Below, one piece after another: positions 51,360 through 60,723 of a stretch of DNA of 64,000 nucleotides. The stretch lies in NCBI RefSeq assembly GCF_009765735.1, contig NZ_LMUW01000221.1:167586-231585 (forward strand), given 5' to 3'. Both the position numbers and the translations under genes were made by a program. The first letter of the stretch is position 1. Each line of letters begins with the position of its first letter. The notes below the pieces were generated by a model, which did no database searches, was not told the origin of the DNA, and was given only the letters and a program-made list of their open reading frames with translations. This DNA comes from Xenophilus sp. L33. Its GTDB lineage: Bacteria; Pseudomonadota; Gammaproteobacteria; Burkholderiales; Burkholderiaceae_C.

Positions 51360-52463
51360 GTGCAGCCAGACGAAGTTCCGCCGCAAGGGCGCGAGGCCGG
51401 CAGGTCCGAGATCTCTCTCGCCCTCTCCGGCGGAGGCGTGCGCGCCATGGCGTTTCACATGGGCGTGCTGCGGTTCCTGGCGGAGCGCGGGTGGCTCGAC
51501 CGGGTCACGCGCATCAGCACGGTGTCCGGCGGGAGCCTGGTCACCGGCCTGATCTTCACGGTCAACGGCGTCCGGTGGCCCGCGTCCGCCGCCGAATTCG
51601 ATGCGGTGTTCGCCAAGGTGCGGTCGGTCATGTGCTCGACGGACCTGCGCTGGGCGGCAGCCCGGCATCTGGTCTGGCCGACCAATTGGCGTTTCCTGCT
51701 GTCGCGCGCGAATCTGGTCGAGCGGGCCCTTCGCAAGACCTGGGGCATTCACGAGCACCTGGACGAACTGCCCCGGGTTCCGATCTGGTCCATCAACGGC
51801 ACCGCGGCGGAAGACGGCAAGCGCTTTCGCTTCAAGGTGGACGGCATGGGCGACTACGACCTCGGTTACGCCAAGGGCCGCGTGCGTCTGAGCACCGCGC
51901 TGGCCGTCTCGGCAGCCTTCCCTGGCGGGATCGGTCCGCTGACGATCAAGACCCGTCACTACACCTGGTCGAAGCGGTCGTCGAACGTGCCGCCATCCGA
52001 GGACAAGCCCGTGGTGCCGAAGTTCAAGAAGCTGCACCTCTACGACGGCGGCGTCTACGACAACCTGGGGCTCGAGTCGCTGTTCGATGCGAGCCGGTCG
52101 GCTCCCAGGGCGGGCAACGACGTCATCATCGTGTCGGACGCCGGGGCGCCGCTGCGCCATGGCTTTTCCGCCTGGAAGCTCAACCCGTTCCGGTTCAAGC
52201 GCATCTCGGACATCATGTCCGAGCAGATCCGCACCCTTCGCGTGCGGCCGCTCCTGCAGCACCTGAGGCGGGTCGAGGCCGGCGCCTATTTGCAGATGGA
52301 CGACCTGCTCGTGTCCACGCCGGGCAATGCCGATGCGGAACTCACGTGCGGATTCCCGACCGACCTGTGCAAGCTGCAGCCCGCGCAGTTCGACGCGATC
52401 AGCAGGCATGGGTATGCGGTGGCGGCAGCGGTCGACGCGCAGTTCCCGTTCAACGTCCGCTGA
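51360..52463 (+). CDS. Patatin-like phospholipase (cytoplasmic type)
   Basis: This 367-residue protein has oxyanion motif LSGGGVRAMAFHMGVL, nucleophile Ser in STVSGGSLVTG and catalytic Asp in LYDGGVYDNLGLESL, so the Ser-Asp dyad is complete. There is no signal peptide or lipobox, unlike the patatin at 61802. GTG 51360 is chosen because GAAGGAAGG lies just upstream; an ATG at 51246 would add 38 low-complexity, Arg-rich residues. It hydrolyses acyl esters or phospholipids. It may belong with the neighbouring methyltransferase, but they converge. Confidence 0.88.
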   Translation: MQPDEVPPQGREAGRSEISLALSGGGVRAMAFHMGVLRFLAERGWLDRVTRISTVSGGSLVTGLIFTVNGVRWPASAAEFDAVFAKVRSVMCSTDLRWAAARHLVWPTNWRFLLSRANLVERALRKTWGIHEHLDELPRVPIWSINGTAAEDGKRFRFKVDGMGDYDLGYAKGRVRLSTALAVSAAFPGGIGPLTIKTRHYTWSKRSSNVPPSEDKPVVPKFKKLHLYDGGVYDNLGLESLFDASRSAPRAGNDVIIVSDAGAPLRHGFSAWKLNPFRFKRISDIMSEQIRTLRVRPLLQHLRRVEAGAYLQMDDLLVSTPGNADAELTCGFPTDLCKLQPAQFDAISRHGYAVAAAVDAQFPFNVR

Positions 52464-52491
52464 GCCGACGCCCGATGTGCCTCGGCGCCAC

Positions 52492-53580
52492 CTAGGCCTG
52501 CGGCTTGGCGATGACCAGCAGGGCCAGCGGGATCCGCATGCGTTCCGGCGCGGCGGCCAGGCGCCCGGCCACGCCGGCTTCGAGCCGGTCCATGAACGCG
52601 CTGCGCCGCCCTTCGTCCGAGGCTGGCTCCAGCGCGGCGGCCAGCGTCGGGAACACCGAAGCCCGCGAGAAGGCGGCCCAGTTCGCACCGAAGGCCCGCG
52701 TATCGGCATCCGCTTGCAGCTGCGCCCAGAAGCGGTCGTGACCCTCGACCTGCTCGAAGTGCACCGCCGACAGGCCTTCGAAGCTGGCGCCCGACGCGAA
52801 GGGCGCCAGCCATTCGTCGCGGTTGCGGCCGACGGTCGGAATGGTCATCCGGGCCCATTCGTCGGCCCGGAGGAAGCCGGCGGCGACCATGTCGCGCAGT
52901 TCGTCGACGAGGGCCTGCAGCAGCGATCGGTAGCCGAACTCGCCGCTGTCGTCGCGGGCCATCGTCAGCACGACGAGTCGGCCTCCGGGACGCAGCTCGA
53001 AGCTGCGCGCCGCGAGGAAATCGCGCCAGTCCTCGGCGGCCTGGCGGGCGAAGGCCTGCTTTGCCGCCATGTCGTTGCTGCAGGCCACCTGCACATGGTC
53101 GGGCAAGGGCGCCGGCGCGCGACTGAGCCATTGCACCGCCCACGAACTCCAGCCCAGGCTCACGCTCGCCGGCGGCAGGATGCGCTGGTAGAAGGAGCGG
53201 CCGACCGCCGATGCGAACACCGCCGCGTCGCCGGCGAGATAGCTGTCGGCATCCTGCGCCAGCGTCTCGAAGAGCGTCGCGAAGTCGTTGCCGGGAAGGT
53301 CGGTGTGGGTGACGCACAGCGGGCGCTCCGGTCCCAGACGGGTGCGAAGCATCTCGATGGCGGCCTTCATCGGCCTCAGCGAATTGCGTCCCTGGGAGCT
53401 GCCGTAGTCGGCCAGCAGGACCGGCTCGGCCGAGGGCGGCAGCGGCACTTCGCGCGCGGCCTGCGTGAACGCCGCGATCGCCCGGTCGAGGTCGCTGGCC
53501 TGCACGCCGGAGCTGCGGTTGTAGGTGCCGCCGCCTTCCATCGGGGCGGGTTCGAGGTCGTGTGAAGGATCGGTGCTCAT
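52492..53580 (-). CDS. SABATH-type carboxyl methyltransferase
   Basis: This 362-residue SAM-dependent methyltransferase matches the plant SABATH family (salicylate, benzoate, jasmonate and gibberellin methyltransferases). Visible matches are MEGGGTYNRSSGVQ near the N-terminus, the SAM-binding LLADYGSSQGRNSL (residues 55-68), TDLPGNDFATLF (residues 93-104), GRSFYQRILPPASVSLGWSSWAVQWLS and RPGGRLVVLTMARDD. Its product would be a methyl ester of a small acid. It lies 17 bp downstream of the LysR gene on the same strand. Family assignment is firm, the substrate unknown. Confidence 0.9.
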   Translation of the reverse strand: MSTDPSHDLEPAPMEGGGTYNRSSGVQASDLDRAIAAFTQAAREVPLPPSAEPVLLADYGSSQGRNSLRPMKAAIEMLRTRLGPERPLCVTHTDLPGNDFATLFETLAQDADSYLAGDAAVFASAVGRSFYQRILPPASVSLGWSSWAVQWLSRAPAPLPDHVQVACSNDMAAKQAFARQAAEDWRDFLAARSFELRPGGRLVVLTMARDDSGEFGYRSLLQALVDELRDMVAAGFLRADEWARMTIPTVGRNRDEWLAPFASGASFEGLSAVHFEQVEGHDRFWAQLQADADTRAFGANWAAFSRASVFPTLAAALEPASDEGRRSAFMDRLEAGVAGRLAAAPERMRIPLALLVIAKPQA

Positions 53581-53597
53581 GGGTGTCGGCGAAGGAT

Positions 53598-54569
53598 TCA
53601 ACCCCGGACCGCCGATGCACGCAACTTCGCGACCGCATTCCGCAGTGCGGCCGCAAGCGCCTGCATCGCGGGCTGGTCCGCCAGCTCCCGCTGGCAGAAG
53701 AAGGTGACCGGCGGCAGCGTCCAGTTCATCCGCTGCGAAAGCGGCGCGACCCGGCCGCCCTTCGCCAGCTCGGTCACCACTTCGCGCGGCAGCACCGCGA
53801 TCGCGCATTCCTCGAAGGCGAGCACCGCTTCCATCGTGCGCACCGAGATGGTTTCCAGGATCGGCGTCGGCGGATGCACGCCGGCAGTGACGAAGATGGT
53901 GTTGTAGAGCCTGCGCATCGGCGAATTGCTTGGCGGCAGGATCCAGTCGAGCTCGACCAGCTTCGCCCAGTCGAGCGGGCCGCGCGACAGCCGCTTCTGG
54001 TTGCGGGCGGCGACGATCAGGCAGGGCTCCTGCTCGTAGATGATCTCCTGCAGCACCGGCGGCGCATCGCCCTCGTAGGAGCGGCCGATCGCGCAGTCGA
54101 GCTCGCGCTCCAGCATGCGGCCGACCAGCTGGTCGGTGGTGCCTTCGACCACGAAGATCGAGAAGCGCGGCGACTGGCCGAGGAGCGTCTCGATCGCCGT
54201 GTTGAGCAGCGACTGCGGCACCTGCGTGGTCAGCCCGATGCGCACCTTGCCGCCGTGGCCCGCGTCGATCGCCGCCAGCACCTGCGAGGTCGACTCCAGG
54301 TCCGCCAGCCAGCGCCTGGCATGCAGCAGCACCGCGCGGCCCGCCGCCGTCGGCGCCAGGCCGCGGCTGGAGCGGGTGAAGAGCAGGGTGCCGAAGATGT
54401 CCTCGACCTCGTGCAGCGCCTTGGTGATCGCCGGCTGGCTCAGGTGCATCTCTGTGGCGACCCGGTTCAAGGCCCGATGCCGGTCGATCGCCTGCAGCAG
54501 CACCAGCTGGCGCATCTTCAGGCGCGACAGCGCGGCCTGGTGGATCTTCGCGGCGGCCTGGGTAGACAT
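53598..54569 (-). CDS. LysR family transcriptional regulator
   Basis: This 323-residue regulator has an N-terminal winged helix (RLKMRQLVLLQAIDRHRALNRVATEMHLSQPAITKALHEVEDIFGTLLFTRS) and a type 2 periplasmic-binding-like effector domain. It resembles the GbpR/CbbR-like group. It is divergent from the ABC importer genes. A 16-bp palindrome overlaps its start codon and is probably its own binding site. It may also control the methyltransferase gene 17 bp downstream. Confidence 0.93.
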   Translation of the reverse strand: MSTQAAAKIHQAALSRLKMRQLVLLQAIDRHRALNRVATEMHLSQPAITKALHEVEDIFGTLLFTRSSRGLAPTAAGRAVLLHARRWLADLESTSQVLAAIDAGHGGKVRIGLTTQVPQSLLNTAIETLLGQSPRFSIFVVEGTTDQLVGRMLERELDCAIGRSYEGDAPPVLQEIIYEQEPCLIVAARNQKRLSRGPLDWAKLVELDWILPPSNSPMRRLYNTIFVTAGVHPPTPILETISVRTMEAVLAFEECAIAVLPREVVTELAKGGRVAPLSQRMNWTLPPVTFFCQRELADQPAMQALAAALRNAVAKLRASAVRG

Positions 54570-54583
54570 AACCGCGCGGTTAT
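54568..54583. promoter_or_regulatory. Perfect 16-bp palindrome ATAACCGCGCGGTTAT
   Basis: A perfect palindrome covers the LysR start codon, with an extra ATAACCG half-site next to it (54582-54588). It lies in the divergent region between lysR and the ABC transporter operon. The usual LysR T-N11-A type site is AT-rich, so this one is atypical but well placed for autoregulation. Confidence 0.6.
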
Positions 54584-54656
54584 AACCGATTCAGAAACGA
54601 GCGTCTTCCAATCAACTCGCTTGCGTAGACTGCAGGTGTCGTGAAAGGGGCTCCGC

Positions 54657-55423
<767 letters not shown>

Positions 55424-55424
<1 letters not shown>

Positions 55425-56302
55425 TGTCCGCCATGCCCATTTCCGGAAGCACCGCTTCCACCACGCAACCGGTTCCCGCGCCCCCCAAGACCTCGTCGCG
55501 GCGCCCGAGGCTCGGCACGAAGACCATCTCCCTGCTGCTGCTGGTCCTGCTGCTCGCGGGCTGGGAGTTCGGCGTGCGCTTCTTCCATGTGCCGAAGTTC
55601 CTGATCCCGCCGGTGAGCGACATCGCGGTCGCGCTCTGGCGCGGCCTGGCAACCTCGCCGTTCGCGAAGGACAGCCTCTGGTACCACAGCGCCATCACGA
55701 TCGCGGAGATCCTGCTCGGCTTCTTCGTGGGCAGCGCGGTCGGGCTCGCGATCGGCGTGCTGGTCTCGCAGATGCCGCGGGTCGAGGCCGTGGTCGAGCC
55801 CTACATCTCGGCGCTGCAGAGCCTGCCGAAGGTGGCGGTGGCGCCGATCATCGTCGTGTGGCTGGGCTTCGGCATCGGCTCGAAGGTGGCCATCATCTGC
55901 CTCCTGACCTTCTTCCCGGTGCTGGTCACGAGCATCGCCGGCTTCAAGGCGGTCGACCCGGACCGCATCGACCTCCTGCGCTCGCTGTCGGCGACGCCCT
56001 GGCAGATCTTCCGCAAGGCCAAGTTCCCGAGCGCGCTGCCCTACGTCTTCGCCGGGCTGAACATGGCGGCCGCCTTCGCGGTGGTCGGTGCGATCGTCGG
56101 CGAATTCGTCGGCGCGCAGGCCGGGCTCGGCGTGCTGATCCAGCAGATGGAAGCGCAGATGGACACCGGCGGCAGCTTCTCGGTGTTCATCGTGCTGTCG
56201 CTGATCGGCATCGCGATGACGTCCATCCTGCGACGCATCCAGCGCCGCGTCCTGCACTGGATGCCGCAGGACCCGTCGCAGCAACGCACGATCAATGTTT
56301 GA
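55424..56302 (+). CDS. ABC importer permease, taurine/nitrate type
   Basis: This 292-residue permease has six predicted helices and an N-terminal cytoplasmic stretch of about 35 residues rich in Ser, Thr and Pro. The EAA-loop is seen at LRSLSATPWQIFRKAKFPSALPYVFAGLN, which contacts the ATPase. It overlaps the ATPase gene by 1 bp and is followed 21 bp later by the solute-binding protein gene. Confidence 0.95.
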
Positions 56303-56323
56303 AGACGACGGAGGAACCTCTCG

Positions 56324-57427
56324 ATGCTGACGCGACGTGATTTCGGCCTGGGCGCGGGCCTGGGCTTCTTCGGTATGGGACTGACGGCGCTGCCTGCCAT
56401 GGCGGCCGGCGTGAAGGTGTTCAAGCTGGCCAACACCGCCGGCGTGATGGACGCGCAGCAGTGCTTCTGCACCAGCGGCCAGCACCCCAGGCTCGACTTC
56501 TACAAGAGCGAGGGCGTGGACGTGGAATACGTGAACATGTCCTCCATCCTCCAGGCGCTGCAGAACCTGATGACGCAGCAGGTGCAGCTCGGGCCGATCG
56601 CGCCGACCATCCTGCTGCCGGCGATGGCGAAGGAGCCGTCGCTCGACCTGGTGGCGGTCTACGAATGGCTGCCGCGCAACGCCAACGTGGTGGTGGTCAA
56701 GCCGGGCAGCGCGATCAAGACCGCCGCCGACCTTGCGGGCAGGAAGGTCGGCGTGCGCAACCAGGGCGACCCGGGCATCGTGGTCACCAAGACCATGCTG
56801 GCCGAGCTCGGCCTGAAGGACGACAAGGTCGAGTACATCGCGATCGGCGACGGCGCCACCGCCGGCGCCGCGATCGACGCCGACCGGGTCGATGCGATGG
56901 TCACCTACGACACCGCCGCCGCGCGCATCGAGCTGATCGGCACCCGGTTGCGCTACGTGCCGCTGACGCCGAAGTTCGACCAGGTCGGCTCCAGCTGGAT
57001 GTGCGTCCAGCGGCAGGCGATGAAGGACGACCGCAAGGCCTACGTCGGCTTCTTCCGCGCGCTGGCCAAGTCCACGCTGTTCGCGCACACGAACCTCGAT
57101 GCGGCCATCGATGCGCACTGGGCCGTGTACCCGGAGAGCCGGCCGAAGGGCAAGAGCGAGGACGAGGCCCGCAAGGAGATGCATTTCATCCTGAAGGACC
57201 GCAAGGAGAACTGGATGCGGCGCACCGACGACAGCGACCAGCGCTTCGGTCCGTCCAAGCTGTCGGAATGGCAGGCGCAGCTGGCGACCGCCACCGAGAT
57301 CAGCAAGAACCCCGAGCTGCCCAGGCAGGTGAACCTCGACCGGGCGTACAGCAACGAGCTGATCGACGAGATCAATGCCTTCGATCGCGAGGCGGTGATC
57401 CAGCAGGCACGCTCGTTCAGGCTCTGA
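56324..57427 (+). CDS. ABC importer solute-binding protein (NMT1/SsuA type)
   Basis: This 367-residue periplasmic protein has a twin-arginine-like signal (MLTRRDFGLGAGLGFFGMG, cleavage about residue 28, AMAAG). The mature part shows NTAGVMDAQQCF, KSEGVDVEYVNMSS and the ligand-side GRKVGVRNQGDPG. Two close Cys residues (QCFCTSG) near the N-terminus are unusual. It delivers an aromatic or sulfonated acid to the permease. The mature region lacks a lipobox. Confidence 0.92.
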   Translation: MLTRRDFGLGAGLGFFGMGLTALPAMAAGVKVFKLANTAGVMDAQQCFCTSGQHPRLDFYKSEGVDVEYVNMSSILQALQNLMTQQVQLGPIAPTILLPAMAKEPSLDLVAVYEWLPRNANVVVVKPGSAIKTAADLAGRKVGVRNQGDPGIVVTKTMLAELGLKDDKVEYIAIGDGATAGAAIDADRVDAMVTYDTAAARIELIGTRLRYVPLTPKFDQVGSSWMCVQRQAMKDDRKAYVGFFRALAKSTLFAHTNLDAAIDAHWAVYPESRPKGKSEDEARKEMHFILKDRKENWMRRTDDSDQRFGPSKLSEWQAQLATATEISKNPELPRQVNLDRAYSNELIDEINAFDREAVIQQARSFRL

Positions 57428-57442
57428 GCCGCGCGGCGGCTC
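57426..57442. terminator. Hairpin at the end of the ABC operon
   Basis: GAGCCGC and GCGGCTC form a perfect 7-bp stem with a 3-nt loop, starting within the stop codon of the solute-binding protein gene. No T-run follows. It separates two convergent units. Confidence 0.5.
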
Positions 57443-57444
57443 GA

Positions 57445-57472
57445 TGGAAGCGGCTCAGTGGAAGCGGCTCAA
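57445..57472. repeat. Tandem 14-bp repeat TGGAAGCGGCTCA(G/A)
   Basis: Two adjacent copies (57445-57458, 57459-57472) differ only at the last base. The second copy includes the stop codon of the marR gene. Their GCGGCTC segment also matches one arm of the preceding hairpin. Confidence 0.65.
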
Positions 57473-57951
57473 GGCTCCGGCCGCCCGAGCAGCGCCTGCA
57501 CCTCTTCGGGCACCCGCTCGCTCTGTGCCGCGACCAGCTTGGTCAGGAGCGCGAGCAGGGTGTCGCGCTCCTGCGGCGTCAGCGGGTCGAGCACCACGTG
57601 GCGCGACTTCTTGGCCGCGCGGCTGGCGTTGCGCAGCAGCTTCTGGCCTTCGGGCGTGAGGTAGAGCAGGCGGGTGCGGCGGTCGCTCGGATGCGGCTGG
57701 CGCAGCACCAGGCCCTTGGCTTCGAGCCGGTCGATGACCCCGGTCAAGGTCGCGCGGTCGAAGGCGAAGAGCGCCGCGAGCCGCGTGGCGTCGATGCCCG
57801 GCTTCTCGCTGAGGATGACCATCGCGCCGAACTGCATCGCGGTCAGGCCATGCGGCGTCAGCTGGTCGGCCGCGATGGCCATCGCCAGCTGGTGGGCGCG
57901 CCGCAACAGCTGGCCGGGGGACTCCTGGAGGTCCTGGATGGAAATGCTCAT
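57469..57951 (-). CDS. MarR family transcriptional regulator
   Basis: This 160-residue regulator has winged helix-turn-helix at about residues 35-105 (GLTAMQFGAMVILSE, TRLAALFAFDRATLTGVIDRLEAKGLVLRQPHPSDRRTRLLYLTPEG). The DRR wing motif is intact. MarR proteins respond to phenolic or lipophilic ligands. It is downstream of the ketosteroid dehydrogenase-like gene on the same strand, 98 bp away, and probably regulates it. Confidence 0.93.
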   Translation of the reverse strand: MSISIQDLQESPGQLLRRAHQLAMAIAADQLTPHGLTAMQFGAMVILSEKPGIDATRLAALFAFDRATLTGVIDRLEAKGLVLRQPHPSDRRTRLLYLTPEGQKLLRNASRAAKKSRHVVLDPLTPQERDTLLALLTKLVAAQSERVPEEVQALLGRPEP

Positions 57952-58049
57952 GGAAGGCGGATTCGCGGGGCGGCTGATCGAATCCCGCATTGTGAACGAG
58001 CGACGGGAGCGTTCGGGACGCCTGCGCGCGTGCGGCGCTGCGAGGGTGT

Positions 58050-59840
58050 TCAGGCCGTGAGGCTCTCTGCGGCCGTCGTCGCCGCCGTCGCTGCGTCGGT
58101 TCGTTCCGCCGGCGTGTCGACCTCGGCCGGCTGCGACGCCGCATGCTCCGCCGCCAGGAAGCCGAAGACCAGCGCCGGACCCAGCGTGGTGCCGGGACCC
58201 GGATAGGTGCCGCGCATGATCGACGCCAGGTCGTTGCCGCAGGCATAGAGGCCGGGCATCGGCTGGCCGGCCGCATCGAGCACGCGCGCCTGCGCATCGG
58301 TCTCCAGGCCGCTGCTGCAGGCGATCTCGGCCGGCCAGACCGCCATCGCGCAATAGGGCCCGTCGCCGATGCGCCCGATGCAGGGGTTCGGACCGTGCGC
58401 CGGATCGCCGTTGAAGCGGTTCAGCTCGCTGTGGCCCTTGCGGAAGTCCTCGTCGACGCCGGTCTCGGCGAAGCGGTTGTGGCGCGCGACCGTCTCCGCG
58501 AGGCCGGCGGCGTCGACGTTCATCGCCTGCGCCAGGTGGCCGAGCGAGGGCGCGGCGACGAAGCAGCCGGCCAGCAGGTGCGGGCGCAGGTCGGTGGTGC
58601 CAGGATGGATCGCGCCGAGGCCGTATGTCTGCACGAAGCGGGTCTCGCAGACCAGCCACGCCGGGATCGGCGGCGTTCGAGCGTGGCTCGCGAACATGGC
58701 CTCGATGAAGTGATGGTAGGAGTCGGCCTCGTTGGCGAAGCGCCGGCCGGCGCCGTTGACCGCGATCAGCCCGGGCTTGGCGCGATCGAGCGACAGGTGC
58801 GGGAAGAGGCCGGCCCATTGGCCCTTCGAGGTGTCGCGGCCGGTGCGCGAGGCCGGCGTCCAGAAGGCGCCGCTGCCGTGGCTGCGGCCGCTCGCCTGCG
58901 CGCCGGCGGCCAACGCGGCGGCGATGCCGTCGCCGGTGTCGCTCGGCACCGCCATCGAATCGACGGGTGCCGGCACCGGCATCCAGCGCTGCCTCGAGGC
59001 GGCGTCGCGGGCGAAGCCGCCCGTCGCCAGCACCACGCCGCGGCGGGCGCGCACCTCGAAGACGTCCTGGCCGTCGCGCAGGCGCGCGCCGGTGACGCGA
59101 CCGTTCTCGCTCGACAGCGACTCCAGCCGCGTGCCCAGGCGCACCGGCACCTTGCGCTGCAACAGGCTCGCGTAGAGCCGGGCCACCAGCGCGTTGCCCA
59201 TCACCAGCCGCGTGCCGCGCGGATGGCGCAGGCGGTCGCCGACGTAGCGCGCGAAGAGGCGTGCCGCATGCATGAAGTTCGCGACCGACGCGAAGCGGTT
59301 CACCAGCCGCGGGATGTCGTCCTTGCCGACCATCATTCCGCCGAAGACCATGAATTCCGGGATCGGCGGCCGCACGTCGGCGAAGGCGGCGCCGAGTCGG
59401 CGGCCGTCGTAGGCGGCGGCCACCAGCGCCCGGCCGCTGACCGCGGCACCGTCGCGGTCGAGGTAGTCGGGATGGCGGCCGCAGGGCACGAAGCGCACCT
59501 CGGAGCGCTCGGCGAACCAGTCGACGACCGCCGGGCCGCGCGCCAGGTAGACCTCGCGCAGCGCGCGGCCGTCGGCCGGATCGGCCAGCAGCCCGTCCAG
59601 GTAGCGACGCGCGGCGTCGGCCGAATCTTCGAAGCCGGCTTCGCGGCTCTGCCGGTTGCCCGGGATCCAGATCGTGCCGGCGGAGGTGGCCGCGGTGCCG
59701 CCGACCTGCGCGGCCTTCTCGCACACCAGCACCTCGAGGCCCATCAGCGAGGCCGCCAGCGCCGCGGCCATGCCGCCGGCGCCGGCGCCGATGACCAGCA
59801 GGTCGACCTCGTGCGTCGCGGGGCTTCGTGTCGGCTGCAT
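58050..59840 (-). CDS. 3-ketosteroid dehydrogenase-like flavoprotein (copy 3)
   Basis: This 596-residue FAD protein has DLLVIGAGAGGMAAALAASL, GGTAATSAGTIWIPG and C-terminal YACGNDLASIMRGTYPGPGTTLGPALVFGF. It is a close paralogue of the gene at 23152 (shared RYLDGL, FMVFGGMMVGK/FMVLGGMMVGK, GTRLVMGNALVAR) and more distant from that at 12203. The C-terminal tail of about 30 residues is Ala/Thr-rich. A GGGAGG ribosome site precedes ATG 59840. It is divergent from the class II aldolase gene, with a weak AATGG-N5-CCATT-type site between them. Confidence 0.9.
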   Translation of the reverse strand: MQPTRSPATHEVDLLVIGAGAGGMAAALAASLMGLEVLVCEKAAQVGGTAATSAGTIWIPGNRQSREAGFEDSADAARRYLDGLLADPADGRALREVYLARGPAVVDWFAERSEVRFVPCGRHPDYLDRDGAAVSGRALVAAAYDGRRLGAAFADVRPPIPEFMVFGGMMVGKDDIPRLVNRFASVANFMHAARLFARYVGDRLRHPRGTRLVMGNALVARLYASLLQRKVPVRLGTRLESLSSENGRVTGARLRDGQDVFEVRARRGVVLATGGFARDAASRQRWMPVPAPVDSMAVPSDTGDGIAAALAAGAQASGRSHGSGAFWTPASRTGRDTSKGQWAGLFPHLSLDRAKPGLIAVNGAGRRFANEADSYHHFIEAMFASHARTPPIPAWLVCETRFVQTYGLGAIHPGTTDLRPHLLAGCFVAAPSLGHLAQAMNVDAAGLAETVARHNRFAETGVDEDFRKGHSELNRFNGDPAHGPNPCIGRIGDGPYCAMAVWPAEIACSSGLETDAQARVLDAAGQPMPGLYACGNDLASIMRGTYPGPGTTLGPALVFGFLAAEHAASQPAEVDTPAERTDAATAATTAAESLTA

Positions 59841-59877
59841 GGCGGGGCCTCCCGGTGGCTGAAGAAGGCTATAGTGT

Positions 59878-59892
59878 AAAGGTCGTACCATT
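59878..59892. promoter_or_regulatory. Weak operator AAAGG-TCGTA-CCATT
   Basis: One mismatch separates this site from the AATGG-N5-CCATT consensus seen at 3859, 4864, 11074 and 11147. It lies in the divergent region between the flavoprotein and aldolase genes. If real, it extends the regulon over 56 kb of the window. Confidence 0.5.
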
Positions 59893-59918
59893 CCAACGGT
59901 CGACCTCTGGAGGCATCG

Positions 59919-60719
59919 ATGAATCCCTATCTCCCAATCCGCGAGCGGGTGTCCGCCGCCGAATGGCAGGCCCGCCTGGACCTCGCCGCCTGCTACCGGC
60001 TGGTGGCCCGCTACGGCATGACCGACCTCATCTACAACCACATCACGGTGCGGGTGCCGGGCGAGGAGGGCCACTTCCTCATCAACGCCTTCGGCCTGAT
60101 GTACGAGGAGATCACGGCCTCCAGCCTCTTCAAGATCGACCTCGAAGGCCGGGTGATCGAGCGGCCCGACTTGCCCTACGAGATCAATCACGCGGGCTAC
60201 GTCATCCACAGCGCGATCCACGCCGCACGGCACGACGTCGCCTGCGTGCTGCACACCCACACGCGCGCCGGCATGGCGGTGGCCACGATGGAATGCGGCC
60301 TCTTGCCGGCCACGCAGGGCGCGCTGCGCTTTCACGGCCGCATCGCGTACCACGCGTTCGAAGGGCCGGCCGTGGAGGAGGCCGAGCGCGAACGCCTGGT
60401 GGCCGACCTCGGCGACAAGGACGTGATGATCCTGCGCAACCACGGCCTGCTCACCTGCGGCAGTTCGGTGGCCGAGACCTTCCTCCTGATGCAGCGCCTG
60501 GAGACCGCCTGCAAGGTGCAGGTCGACCTGATGGCCGCCAACACGCCGCTGCACCTGCCGAGCGCGGAAGCGATCGAGAAGACCGCGCGCGTGCTCGGCC
60601 CTTCGCGCTTGAAAGGCCGCGAGGGCGCCGAGGCCAGCCTCGGCAACTGGAACGGCCAGCGCGAATGGTCGGCGCTGCTGCGCCAGATCGACCGGGACGA
60701 TCCGAGCTGGCGAGACTGA
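59919..60719 (+). CDS. Class II aldolase/adducin family protein
   Basis: This 266-residue protein has zinc ligands in HTHTRAGMAV and the third His in RNHGLLTCG, with EITASSLFKIDLEG in the N-terminal half. It is of the adducin-like branch without the phosphate-binding residues of fuculose aldolase, so it could be an aldolase or a decarboxylase for a non-phosphorylated substrate. GGAGG precedes ATG 59919. It is 4 bp upstream of the panE-like gene, so both probably handle one intermediate. Confidence 0.93.
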   Translation: MNPYLPIRERVSAAEWQARLDLAACYRLVARYGMTDLIYNHITVRVPGEEGHFLINAFGLMYEEITASSLFKIDLEGRVIERPDLPYEINHAGYVIHSAIHAARHDVACVLHTHTRAGMAVATMECGLLPATQGALRFHGRIAYHAFEGPAVEEAERERLVADLGDKDVMILRNHGLLTCGSSVAETFLLMQRLETACKVQVDLMAANTPLHLPSAEAIEKTARVLGPSRLKGREGAEASLGNWNGQREWSALLRQIDRDDPSWRD

Positions 60720-60723
60720 GCGC

